From Luteibaculum sp964627445 (GTDB lineage: Bacteria > Bacteroidota > Bacteroidia > Flavobacteriales_D > Luteibaculaceae), in assembly GCA_964627445.1 (NCBI GenBank), contig CAZVJF010000006.1, positions 186,001 to 250,000 of the forward strand: a DNA stretch of 64,000 nt, written 5' to 3'. A program made the translations under genes and the position numbers. This document shows, one piece after another, positions 1 to 8,476 of the stretch. How positions within the stretch are numbered: the stretch's first letter is position 1; each line of letters starts with the position of its first letter. Under the pieces are notes generated by a model. The model saw nothing but the letters and a program-made list of their open reading frames with translations, did no database searches and was not told the DNA's origin.

Positions 1-3000
1 CTATGATGATTACCGAGTCGCAACCTGCTCTGTTGGTTAACGTGCCAGTGTATCTACCAGAATTTTCATAGCGTATTCCCGTTACTGGCCAGGTGTAGAA
101 ATCGCAGGCGACTATTTCTTCGGTAACCCTATCGCTATTGCGTATTTGTAAATCTAGCAGGTGCACAGTGTAACATCCAGCAGCGTTGCTGGTAGTATCT
201 CGGTACAATCCAGTAGTGGTATAGGTTTGTTGGCTTTGTGGCCAGAAGTATTGATCGCATGCGGATACAACGGTCGTATCTCGAGGAGACGCGTTTATGG
301 TTAAGTTTAATACATGCACACTGTCGCAATTGAATCGATTGGTGTAGGTTTGGAAGTATTGACCGCTGTTTGTGTATGTTAATCCGGTTTCTTCCCAGAA
401 GTATTGGTTACAGGCTGAAACCGTAAACGGAACACTATCTGATAAAATGGTTAAATCAAGAATCCGTATAGAGTCGCATCCATTGCTACCGGGGTACGCT
501 TTTTCGTATTTCCCTGTGCGATTGTAGGTTTCATTAGTTTCATCCCAGAGGTAAGGCGTGCATTGTGCAATCTGCTCTGTAATGCGTTGGGTTGCATCTA
601 CCGTTAATACCAGGGTCCTTACGGAGTCACATCCTGTAGCAGACTGATATACCTTGGAGTAGTTACCGCTCTGAGAATAGGTTATACCCGTCTCATCCCA
701 GAAATAACTTGGGCCACATTCAACTATGGTGTTTACCAATTCTTGGGTGGGTTCTACGGTCAGGACTAACTCCAAGATGGAGTCACAACCCAAGCGACTG
801 GTATACACTTTTTGGTAGGTACCGCTTTCGAGGTAAGTTTCTCCCGTTTCCGGCCAAAGATATTGATCGCATCCAGTAATAGTTTGCGTATTTCGGTGAA
901 TAGGGTTAATGGTTAAGCGAAGTGTTATGGTGCTGTCGCAACCAAATTGATTGGTAAAAGTAGCTTTGTAGCTACCCGAAGTTTCGTAGGTTTCTTCTGT
1001 GCTGTCCCAATAATAGCTGCCACATGCGGTAACTTCTTGCTCTAAGTTATCGGGTTCTTTAAAGGTAAGCTCCATTCGGATGATGCTATCACAACCGAAT
1101 TGATTTTGTAGCGTAGCGGTATATGTACCGTCTTCGGTATAGGTTTGGCCGTTAGCGCTCCAATAATAACTATCCTCACACGCAAAAACAGTCTGGTTTT
1201 GCTCGTGAACCGGGTTTATGACGAGATTCAGGGTCACCACGCTGTCGCAGTTGTCTTTATTCGTGAGAACCCCTGTGTATATCCCAGACTCTGTGTAAAC
1301 TCTGCGTGTTGTTTTCCAATAGTAGCGATCACAAGCCACAACTTCCTCAACCCCAGTATTACTAAAATTGAAATCAAGTTCCAGCCTATGGATCGAATCA
1401 CATCCAAACTGACTGGTAAAGTGCTCTTCTACTACCGTGTTTTGGTAGTAGGTGATACCATTTACAGGCCATGTATACTCCGTTTGGTCGCATAAATGGA
1501 TGTCATCGGTGTAGGTTTTGTCTCTGTAAATGAAAAGGGATAGTCTTATGGTGCTATCGCAATTTTGAGAGCTGGGTATGGTGGTGGTATAAAATCCCGA
1601 TTCGGTGTACAATTGGTTATTTGCCGACCAACGGTATTCGTTACAGGCAGCTTCTGTTATGTTTACGAATTGACTCTTATTAATGGTTAAGTTAAGCGTT
1701 TCAGTGCTATCACACCCAAATCGATTTAGAAAAGAGGCAGTATAGGTTCCGCTATTGTTGTAGTTTCTGCCAGAACTAGGCCAGAAGTACCGGTCGCACG
1801 CGGTAACGTTTTTTTCAACTGCATCACTATGGCCCAAGACCAGATTCAGTGTATGTACTGAATCGCAGCCGGTTTTAAAGGAGGTGTATCTTGCTCTATA
1901 GGTGCCAGAAGCAGTGTATGTAACATTATTCTCTGGCCAGGTGTAAGAGGGTTCGTCACATAAGGTTACGTTATCGGCCGGAATGGGGTTTAAATTAAGT
2001 GCTAGGGTCGCTTCGTACGGACATCCGAATTCGTTGGTGGCCGTTATCTTATAGGTGCCGCTTTGATAATAACATTGGTTATTTACAGGCCATCGGTAGG
2101 AGTTGTGGAGGGTGTTGACTCTGTCTGTAGTATTCGGTGTTGCGCCATCAATGATCTTGAGGTAGCGAAAATAGGTACAGCCTCTGCTGTTTACATAAGA
2201 CACGGAGTACGTTCCTGCATCAAACCGATCGTAGGTAACACCGTTTTCCGACCAGGTAAAGGTTTCATTGTTGCAGAGAATTTCGGTTCGCGTGTTGTTG
2301 GGAGTTCCGTTGTTCGTGAAATCGAGAAGAATACCCACTTCACATCCATTGTCATTAAAATCACGCTCGCCATACACTCCGGAAGAATGATAGGTGCGGC
2401 CTGATGGCGGCCAATACAGTGAGCCGCATCGAACCTCAGTGATTCTTTCGGGAGAGCAGAAAGCGTTGGCTACGGGCGAATTTACTCGAGCAGCACCGAT
2501 TATGGTACCATTGTTACCGTAGCAACTAATGTCTTGGGCTTGCGATAAAGCAATAAATGCGTTGTCGAAATTATAAGAGCCAACTAAGTTAAGACGTGGC
2601 TGAATTACTGCACAGGACAGTGTTTCATTGATTTCCTTTGCTGATCGGGCTTTATTCCATAGTCTTACTTCGTCTATGAAGCGTACAAAAGAGCTGTTGC
2701 TTTGATTGGGGGCTACATCGGTTTCGCCTCCTATGGTAAGTTCCTGATCGCTATTTACGTTAATGATATTTCTGCTCGTTTCTGATGCCACGGGCTCTCC
2801 ATTAATGTATAGCGTAACTTTTCTGCCTTCGCGCACCCCCGCTACGTGGTACCAGTCGGTATCGGTAGCTCCAATGGGATATTTTAGAACTACAGACTCG
2901 TTTCCGTCACTAATGATAAAAGCGAAAAAAACGCTGAGGTCCTCTGCTGCCGTGGTCCCGTCAATGATATAAAGACCATACCCGCGTTCGCCAGGCGTAT

Positions 3001-3346
3001 TGCCACTGGGATCTATACTTTCGCTTCGCCCGAGTAAGTTGTATGCGGTATACCCCAAGCCAGAAGTTACCTTTGCCAAAGAGCTCGCCCAACACTCGAT
3101 GGTGAAATTTTGGGTTCTAAAATTGTTCACGTCACCAACCTCCACGCGATCCAACTCATCACTTAGGGTAATGCACTGGTGATCATTGTTGAAGATCTGT
3201 CCTTGTAAGGTGGCAGGAAAAAGAAAATAACCTAAGAAAAGGAAGAACGTCAGACTTAGGCTAACTTCTTGTGCGGATATCCGAAGTAACCCAAGCAGGG
3301 CACTCCGGTTGTTTTGACTCCTCAATTTTTTAACAGATCGTTCCAA
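1..3346 (-). CDS. Secreted LamG-domain protein with about 15 Cys-rich repeats, partial (C-terminus off the left edge)
   Basis: An open frame runs leftwards to the window edge without a stop. Its N-terminus has a long hydrophobic signal segment ending in PATLQGQ, then a LamG/concanavalin-like domain of about 200 residues (motifs FTIECW, WYHVAGVREG, LYINGEPV, FIDEVRLWNKARS). After that come about 15 units of 50-52 residues. Each unit has AC-x-x-Y-x-W, G-x-x-Y-x-x-SG-x-Y and GCDS-x-x-x-L-x-L, so two cysteines per unit that could form one disulphide. Units recur every 150-157 bp, with CDS-equivalent positions from about 16 to 2169. No ATG precedes the signal peptide; TTG at 3346 or TTG at 3325 is the likely start, after an in-frame TAG. 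A surface adhesin or cell-wall/glycan-binding role exported by T9SS is inferred; the sorting domain would lie outside the window. Existence of the gene is certain, the exact start is not. Confidence 0.85.
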   Translation of the reverse strand, partial: MERSVKKLRSQNNRSALLGLLRISAQEVSLSLTFFLFLGYFLFPATLQGQIFNNDHQCITLSDELDRVEVGDVNNFRTQNFTIECWASSLAKVTSGLGYTAYNLLGRSESIDPSGNTPGERGYGLYIIDGTTAAEDLSVFFAFIISDGNESVVLKYPIGATDTDWYHVAGVREGRKVTLYINGEPVASETSRNIINVNSDQELTIGGETDVAPNQSNSSFVRFIDEVRLWNKARSAKEINETLSCAVIQPRLNLVGSYNFDNAFIALSQAQDISCYGNNGTIIGAARVNSPVANAFCSPERITEVRCGSLYWPPSGRTYHSSGVYGERDFNDNGCEVGILLDFTNNGTPNNTRTEILCNNETFTWSENGVTYDRFDAGTYSVSYVNSRGCTYFRYLKIIDGATPNTTDRVNTLHNSYRWPVNNQCYYQSGTYKITATNEFGCPYEATLALNLNPIPADNVTLCDEPSYTWPENNVTYTASGTYRARYTSFKTGCDSVHTLNLVLGHSDAVEKNVTACDRYFWPSSGRNYNNSGTYTASFLNRFGCDSTETLNLTINKSQFVNITEAACNEYRWSANNQLYTESGFYTTTIPSSQNCDSTIRLSLFIYRDKTYTDDIHLCDQTEYTWPVNGITYYQNTVVEEHFTSQFGCDSIHRLELDFNFSNTGVEEVVACDRYYWKTTRRVYTESGIYTGVLTNKDNCDSVVTLNLVINPVHEQNQTVFACEDSYYWSANGQTYTEDGTYTATLQNQFGCDSIIRMELTFKEPDNLEQEVTACGSYYWDSTEETYETSGSYKATFTNQFGCDSTITLRLTINPIHRNTQTITGCDQYLWPETGETYLESGTYQKVYTSRLGCDSILELVLTVEPTQELVNTIVECGPSYFWDETGITYSQSGNYSKVYQSATGCDSVRTLVLTVDATQRITEQIAQCTPYLWDETNETYNRTGKYEKAYPGSNGCDSIRILDLTILSDSVPFTVSACNQYFWEETGLTYTNSGQYFQTYTNRFNCDSVHVLNLTINASPRDTTVVSACDQYFWPQSQQTYTTTGLYRDTTSNAAGCYTVHLLDLQIRNSDRVTEEIVACDFYTWPVTGIRYENSGRYTGTLTNRAGCDSVIII

Positions 3347-3397
3347 CCTTAAATGATGTTGCCAATGAATCTATCACAGGGCTATTGAAATACGATG

Positions 3398-3428
3398 CAA
3401 AAATAAGCTACATAGATTAGTTTAGCAA
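3398..3428 (-). promoter_or_regulatory. Bacteroidetes-type promoter for the Cys-repeat protein
   Basis: On the minus strand TTG (3428-3426) is followed after 20 bp by TATTTTTG (3405-3398), an exact match to the TTG-N17-23-TAnnTTTG consensus known for Flavobacterium. Transcription would start near 3391, giving a leader of about 45-65 nt before the two candidate TTG start codons. Confidence 0.6.
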
Positions 3429-3685
3429 TTCTATGCGAAATCTACTGCGAGTCGGTAATTATTTGGTAATATATGCGTATAGTTTTTTTAATCTGTTATT
3501 TGGCCGAAAGTGGGCTGGCCATCTGGAGGAAAGAATGCTTTCAAGTTGAATTTGGATTCAGATTACCCCGTTTTGGTGTTCTATTTTGGTTGACTTGTCG
3601 GGGAATAAAGCTTAGGTGTAAGCCCTACAAAAGCTCATTACTCTTCTACAGTTACTGATTTCAAGAGCATCAACCTGCACGGTTT
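3429..3685. other. Intergenic region without a convincing gene
   Basis: Together with 3347-3428 this makes a gap of about 340 bp between the divergent/tandem minus-strand genes. Apart from the promoter above I see no hairpin with a T-run and no RNA-like fold. A 61-codon plus-strand frame (3473-3658) has no family resemblance and odd composition, and I do not accept it as a gene. Confidence 0.5.
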
Positions 3686-5173
3686 TTATAGCATGGCCAC
3701 ACTGGAAGCGTCTGCGATGGGATCGGTAAACTTCTTGTAATGTTCGTAGCGGTTAAGGATTTGCTTTACGTAGCGATAGGGCTCTTCGCCTCGGCAATAT
3801 CCATGGCGTACCACAGGGTCATTAAAATACTTGGGCTTCGATTTTTTACGCAGGTAGTGGGCTACATTTTTGTACCAAAGGGAAGGATCTTTGTCATTTT
3901 TTTCGGCCAAGCGCTGCGCATCCAAAACATGGCCTGGGCCTACGTTGTACGATGCCATTACGAAGTGTTTGCGTTCTTTTTTGTTCGGAATACGATCCTC
4001 CCAGAAATCTTCTAATTCTGCTAAGTAGGCCGTTCCTGCCTTAATATTGGCTGCAGGTGCGTACAAATTTTGTACTCGAAATTTTTTGGCTGTAGCGGGC
4101 ATCATTTGCATAAGGCCTTTAGCCCCGGCCCAACTTTTTGCGGCTGGGTCAAACTTAGATTCCTGATAGATCAATGCCGCCACCAAGCGCCAATCCCAGC
4201 CCAAATTGTTGGAGTACTTCTTAATGAGCGGATCGTATTCCGAGATCACACCGGAATTTCTAGCGTACAGTTCGCTTTCTACTTTGCGCACCAGGCTACG
4301 TTTGTGCTTAAAGTAGCGGTTGTAAATCACGTAATAATCGCTGCCCCCCTGCATTTTTGTGAGCCATTCATTCACGGCTTCCTCCAGCTTAGGGGCATTG
4401 GGACGCATGGCCCAAGCCACCTCTTGTTGCAGGCTTATGGGCGTTTTTATATCCAAGATTGGAAAAAATGCCTGGCTGATGGATGCAATATTTTGATCGG
4501 CTACCGTATAGTCGATTTCGCCCAGTGCTACTTGTTTTATAAGATATTCGGTACTGGTAGAACCAGGGGCGGTAGTTATGGTGAAATTGAGTCCTGTTTC
4601 CTCGCGTAGGTTCTTCAATCGGCTGGCGTAGGAAGACTTTTCGCGAACGTGCAAAGTCTTGTTCACTAAATCTTGGGGAGTTCGTAAAACTGCTCTGTCA
4701 ATTTGGTGCTTTTTTAGGCGCTCCCAATTTTTGGGCTTGCGCTGCACGAGCACTTGCTGTGTCGTATTCATAGCTTCAGTAAAGGCCAGTTTTTCTAGTC
4801 GTTTGCCTGTGATGGTCAAGTTGTGAGCTAGGATATCGCCCTGTCCAGTAGCTAAAAGGTTTTCTGCTTGGGTGATGTCTTGAACTACCTGTATTTTAAG
4901 GTTAACTCCAAGATGTTCACTCAAGCGCTGTAGGAGTTCGTAATCATAGCCCATGGGCTCTCCGCGGTAAACAAAATAACTTACACTGTTGTAGCCCGTG
5001 AGTGCTACCAGGGTGTCTCGTTCTTTGATCGCGTCTAAATCCCGCTTCACCATATCCACGGTATTCGATGAGCTTGTCCCTGATGCAAGGTTTTCTGAGT
5101 AATTCTTGGTGTTGTTGGTTTGGCAGGATATCCCGAGCCAGGAAATCCAGATAATGTGAATTAAGTTTTTCAT
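3686..5173 (-). CDS. mltF: MltF-like membrane-bound lytic murein transglycosylase
   Basis: The 495-residue product combines a periplasmic solute-binding-like domain (about residues 40-270, motifs YRGEPMGYDYELLQ and GEIDYTVADQ) with a C-terminal SLT lysozyme-like domain (about 300-440). The SLT part shows the catalytic glutamate in YQESKFDP (about residue 338), GLMQMMP and MASYNVGPGH, as in family 1 transglycosylases. It should cleave peptidoglycan glycan chains to 1,6-anhydro products, while the SBP-like domain regulates it. I start at ATG 5173, not at the first ATG (5278), because MKNLIHIIWISWLGISC is a lipoprotein-like signal; the cysteine context is looser than the usual lipobox. A near-match -7 element (5199-5192) lies 19 bp upstream of this start. 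The order SBP-SLT is typical of MltF, so function is fairly sure. Confidence 0.9.
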   Translation of the reverse strand: MKNLIHIIWISWLGISCQTNNTKNYSENLASGTSSSNTVDMVKRDLDAIKERDTLVALTGYNSVSYFVYRGEPMGYDYELLQRLSEHLGVNLKIQVVQDITQAENLLATGQGDILAHNLTITGKRLEKLAFTEAMNTTQQVLVQRKPKNWERLKKHQIDRAVLRTPQDLVNKTLHVREKSSYASRLKNLREETGLNFTITTAPGSTSTEYLIKQVALGEIDYTVADQNIASISQAFFPILDIKTPISLQQEVAWAMRPNAPKLEEAVNEWLTKMQGGSDYYVIYNRYFKHKRSLVRKVESELYARNSGVISEYDPLIKKYSNNLGWDWRLVAALIYQESKFDPAAKSWAGAKGLMQMMPATAKKFRVQNLYAPAANIKAGTAYLAELEDFWEDRIPNKKERKHFVMASYNVGPGHVLDAQRLAEKNDKDPSLWYKNVAHYLRKKSKPKYFNDPVVRHGYCRGEEPYRYVKQILNRYEHYKKFTDPIADASSVAML

Positions 5174-5313
5174 AGCGACCATAGGAACATACAAATAAAA
5201 TTTGATGTTTGTTTTTATATTATTGAAAATCAGCGGGTTATCAAGAAAGGTTTTTGTTAGATTTAACAAATGACCCAAACCGATCGTGGATCAAGCTCTT
5301 TATTTACGATAGT

Positions 5314-5321
5314 TATCTTTG
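5314..5321 (+). promoter_or_regulatory. TAnnTTTG -7 element for tRNA-Arg
   Basis: TATCTTTG lies 6 bp before the tRNA 5' end, matching the Bacteroidetes -7 consensus. I see no clear TTG at the -33 position. Confidence 0.55.
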
Positions 5322-5327
5322 CCTGCC

Positions 5328-5399
5328 GGCCCTGTAGTTCAATGGATAGAATAGAAGTTTCCTAAACTTTTGATCTAGGTTCGATTCCTAGCAGGGCCA
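5328..5399 (+). tRNA. tRNA-Arg (anticodon CCT)
   Basis: The acceptor arms GGCCCTG (5328-5334) and CAGGGCC (5392-5398) pair fully. The D stem GTTC/GAAT, an anticodon loop TTCCTAA giving anticodon CCT, and the T arm CTAGG-TTCGATT-CCTAG are all present. The discriminator is A at 5399; CCA is not encoded. It reads AGG arginine codons. It stands alone, between divergent protein genes. Confidence 0.95.
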
Positions 5400-5473
5400 C
5401 TTTTTTCCATGGGCAAGGATCCCATTCCAATACCGAGCTTTATGTATCTTACTGCCCAAATTCTGGTTAGGCT

Positions 5474-6082
5474 ATGCGCTTCTATAACAAAGTAAAATGG
5501 GTGTTGGGTTTTTTATTGGTCTTTGTGCTTATTGGCGCCACCAATCTTATCGACAGAAACAATTTCTTACGGGTACGCGACTCCGTGATCTCCATTTATG
5601 AAGACCGACTAATTGCTAAGAATCTCATCATTGAAATCACAAAAGCGGTTCATAAAAAAGAGTTGGCAGTAGTGGGGGAGGATGCCGATTTTTATACGCA
5701 AGAAAATGGCAGTATAAATCAGGAAATCCAAGATCATGTAGCCTCCTTTGGACGCACGAAATTGGTATATAAAGAGCAACAAGCCTACGATCAATTACAA
5801 CGGTTGATCAACGATTTGTATCCCCTCGAAACCGAGGTTGTCGCTTCTGGTTTTTCGGAGAAAACTGCGGTTTTCAAGCAAATCGATCGCATCAAGCAAA
5901 CGCTAGATAAATTGTCCAGTATACAGCTCAGCGAAGGCGAACGGCAGCTTTCCATTTCTAAAAAAGCCATCGATATGGTGGAGCTATATACCCAAATAGA
6001 AATTTATATTCTGGTGTTTCTCGCGGTGATTATCCAAATCATCATTATGTACAATCCCAAGCAGAAGCCTTTGGAGGAGTAA
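5474..6082 (+). CDS. Stand-alone four-helix-bundle (4HB_MCP-like) membrane sensor protein
   Basis: The 202-residue product has an N-terminal transmembrane helix (about 8-24, VLGFLLVFVLIGATNL), a roughly 150-residue polar helical periplasmic section and a second transmembrane helix (about 176-194, IYILVFLAVIIQIIIMY). It ends after a dozen cytoplasmic residues. This is the layout of the ligand-binding four-helix bundle of chemoreceptors and sensor kinases, but without HAMP or signalling domains. Relatives in Bacteroidetes are annotated as MCP four-helix-bundle domain proteins. It lies about 410 bp upstream of the PAS/kinase/receiver operon and might feed into it, but this is inference from position only. 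No enzymatic motif is visible. Confidence 0.75.
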   Translation: MRFYNKVKWVLGFLLVFVLIGATNLIDRNNFLRVRDSVISIYEDRLIAKNLIIEITKAVHKKELAVVGEDADFYTQENGSINQEIQDHVASFGRTKLVYKEQQAYDQLQRLINDLYPLETEVVASGFSEKTAVFKQIDRIKQTLDKLSSIQLSEGERQLSISKKAIDMVELYTQIEIYILVFLAVIIQIIIMYNPKQKPLEE

Positions 6083-6495
6083 GTAATACGTACTGTGTTT
6101 TCATTGGATCACCAGGGTAACTCTTCTAGATTTTAGCCTTTCATGTCTTTGGTGTTCAGTTTTATCTAATTCGTGAGCCGTTCACCGCGATTAACGCTGG
6201 CTTGGTCGAATTGCTATCCCTTAGCCCCTCAAACTTATCCATATTAAGCCCTTGAGGAACTGTGTGAAGGAGTGCTGTTGAAGCAATAGCAAGCATAATC
6301 CTGTAGCACATCGCTTAAAGTTTATTAGGCAGTTGCACAGACTGCCATAACCGCTGAGTTTGTGATAAAGATCACTACCAGGTATTGTTCTTGACATGAA
6401 TTAATTAGTTGGAAATTAACTAATTGAGCTTTCGCTAACATAAAACCTGGATTGGTCAAAAAGAAAAGTAACGTTTAACGCCAATACATTCCCCT
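6083..6495. other. Intergenic region upstream of the PAS/kinase operon
   Basis: About 410 bp without a gene. It holds an inverted repeat at 6403-6425 (listed separately). I see no obvious terminator after the 4HB gene and no clear TAnnTTTG element directly before the PAS gene. Confidence 0.5.
6403..6425. promoter_or_regulatory. Inverted repeat, candidate operator
   Basis: AATTAGTT (6403-6410) and AACTAATT (6418-6425) are perfect inverted arms around a 7-bp spacer, 70-90 bp before the PAS gene start. No T-run follows, so a protein-binding site is more likely than a terminator. The binding protein is unknown. Confidence 0.35.
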
Positions 6496-8475
6496 ATGAG
6501 TACAAAAACAGAAATACCAACTGCAGCAACTGAGTTGCTTCTTGCGGCCATTGGCGATGCCAAGGATGCCTTTATTCTGGTAAATCCAGAAGGATTGGTT
6601 ATGTATTGGAATGATGCTGCTGGACAGGTGTTTGGTTACCCTGAGGCGGATATACTGGGGGAACATGTAGATACACTAAATCCTAAAGGGGAGAGCAATT
6701 TTGCTACGCTCTCCGAGGTGTACAAGCAAAAATCGGGTACCGACCATTTTGAGGCCAAACGCATACGGAAAGACGGACGCCCCATAGAGGTTTCTCTTTC
6801 TATTGCTCCTGTGTATCAGGGCAAGAAAAAGGCAAGCGCATACAGTATAGTAGCCCGAGATATTACTGGACGCGAACAGTACTCGCAATATGCTCGGAGC
6901 TTAATTGAAGCTTCTGTAGACCCACTGGTGACCATTAGCCCAGAAGGTAAAATTACCGATGTAAACGAGGCTACCGTGAGTGCCACAGGTTTAGAACGTG
7001 AAAAACTTATTGGAACCGACTTTTCCGATTACTTCACCGAACCCGAAAAAGCTCGGGATGGCTATCAGCAGGTGTTTGAAAAAGGTTTCGTAACCGACTA
7101 TCCACTTACCATTAAGAATAAAGATGGTAAGTTGATGGACGTACTCTACAATGCTTCGGTTTACCGCGATGCACAGGGCAAAGTGCTGGGTGTTTTTGCA
7201 GCGGCACGTGATGTCACCGCCCAGCGGCAAGCCTCAGAGTACGCGCGCAGTTTAATTGAAGCTTCTTTAGACCCGCTCGTAACCATTAGTGCCGAGGGTA
7301 TTATTACCGATGTTAATGATGCCACCGTGCGCGCTACGGGGATGGAGCGGGAAAGTTTAATTGGCACGGACTTCTCCGATTACTTTACCGAGCCCGAAAA
7401 AGCACGCGAAGGTTACCAACAAGTTTTTGAAAAGGGATTTGTAAAAGATTATCCGCTCACCATAAAGCACAAAAATGGTAAGCTCATGGATGTACTGTAC
7501 AACGCTACGGTATATCGTGATGTACAAGGCAATGTATTGGGTGTATTTGCAGCTGCCCGTGATGTTACCGCACAAAAACAAGCTTCGGAGTATGCACGAA
7601 GCTTAATTGAGGCTTCTTTAGATCCACTGGTAACTATTAGCCCCGAGGGAAAAATTACCGATGTAAACGAGGCTACCATTAAGGCAACTGGTTTTGTTCG
7701 CGAAAAACTGATTGGTACCGATTTCTCTGACTATTTCACCGAACCCGAAAAAGCTCGCGAGGGATACCAACAGGTATTTGAGAAAGGTTTTGTAACAGAT
7801 TATCCACTTACCATAAAGCACAAGAATGGCAAGTTGATGGATGTACTTTACAATGCTTCTGTGTATCGCGACTCGCAGGGGAAAGTACTGGGTGTGTTTG
7901 CCGCAGCACGCGACATTACTGCCCAGAAAGAATCCTCTCAGTATGCTCGAAGCCTTATTGAAGCCTCGGTAGACCCCTTGGTAACCATTAGTGCCGAGGG
8001 TAAAATTACCGATGTAAACCAGGCTACGGCCGAGGCCACCGGTCTTACCCGAGAAGACCTTATTGGAACGGACTTCTCCATGTATTTTACCGAACCTGAT
8101 AAAGCCCAGAAGGGATACCAACAGGTTTTTGAAAAAGGTTTGGTAACGGATTATCCACTTACCATACGCCATAAATCGGGCAAATTGATTGAGGTGCTGT
8201 ATAATGCATCAGTGTATCGTGATACTAAAGGCGAAGTACTGGGAGTATTCGCTGCAGCGCGTGATATTACTGCCCAGCGCATTGCAGAGAAAGAGGCGGC
8301 AGAGAAAGAATCCAAATTAATACGCTTAGCGGAGTTGGAGCGCTTCCAAAAACTAACCGTGGGCCGTGAGCTTAAAATGATAGAGTTGAAACAAGAAATA
8401 GAAGCGCTAAAAAAACGACTATCAACCCTAGGCGTGGACCCGGGTACCGATATGGGCCCAGAAATGAATATGTAA
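6496..8475 (+). CDS. Cytoplasmic multi-PAS sensor protein (five PAS domains, four of them near-identical)
   Basis: The 659-residue protein begins with one divergent PAS domain (about residues 10-130, motifs DAFILVNPEGLVMYWN and VFGYPEADILGE). Four PAS units of exactly 117 residues follow, starting at bases 6889, 7240, 7591 and 7942. Each reads YARSLIEAS-DPLVTIS to GVFAAARDITAQ. The C-terminus is a charged coiled coil containing LTVGRELKMIELKQEIEALKK, a linker usually found just before a histidine kinase core. There is no transmembrane segment and no catalytic domain, so it is a soluble sensor. Its stop codon is one base from the kinase start, and the two probably work as a split PAS-kinase. 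Ligand or cofactor cannot be told from the sequence; PAS domains may bind haem, flavin or small molecules, or only mediate dimerisation. Confidence 0.9.
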   Translation: MSTKTEIPTAATELLLAAIGDAKDAFILVNPEGLVMYWNDAAGQVFGYPEADILGEHVDTLNPKGESNFATLSEVYKQKSGTDHFEAKRIRKDGRPIEVSLSIAPVYQGKKKASAYSIVARDITGREQYSQYARSLIEASVDPLVTISPEGKITDVNEATVSATGLEREKLIGTDFSDYFTEPEKARDGYQQVFEKGFVTDYPLTIKNKDGKLMDVLYNASVYRDAQGKVLGVFAAARDVTAQRQASEYARSLIEASLDPLVTISAEGIITDVNDATVRATGMERESLIGTDFSDYFTEPEKAREGYQQVFEKGFVKDYPLTIKHKNGKLMDVLYNATVYRDVQGNVLGVFAAARDVTAQKQASEYARSLIEASLDPLVTISPEGKITDVNEATIKATGFVREKLIGTDFSDYFTEPEKAREGYQQVFEKGFVTDYPLTIKHKNGKLMDVLYNASVYRDSQGKVLGVFAAARDITAQKESSQYARSLIEASVDPLVTISAEGKITDVNQATAEATGLTREDLIGTDFSMYFTEPDKAQKGYQQVFEKGLVTDYPLTIRHKSGKLIEVLYNASVYRDTKGEVLGVFAAARDITAQRIAEKEAAEKESKLIRLAELERFQKLTVGRELKMIELKQEIEALKKRLSTLGVDPGTDMGPEMNM

Positions 8476-8476
8476 G

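Noticed and set aside
3473..3658. 61-codon plus-strand frame in the gap after the Cys-repeat gene
   Set aside because: No family resemblance, no promoter or signal, and composition typical of random AT-rich DNA.
6889..8292. Assembly artefact as the cause of the PAS repeats
   Set aside because: The four units differ by many substitutions, including amino-acid changes, so they are not a simple duplicated read; copy number still deserves a check.
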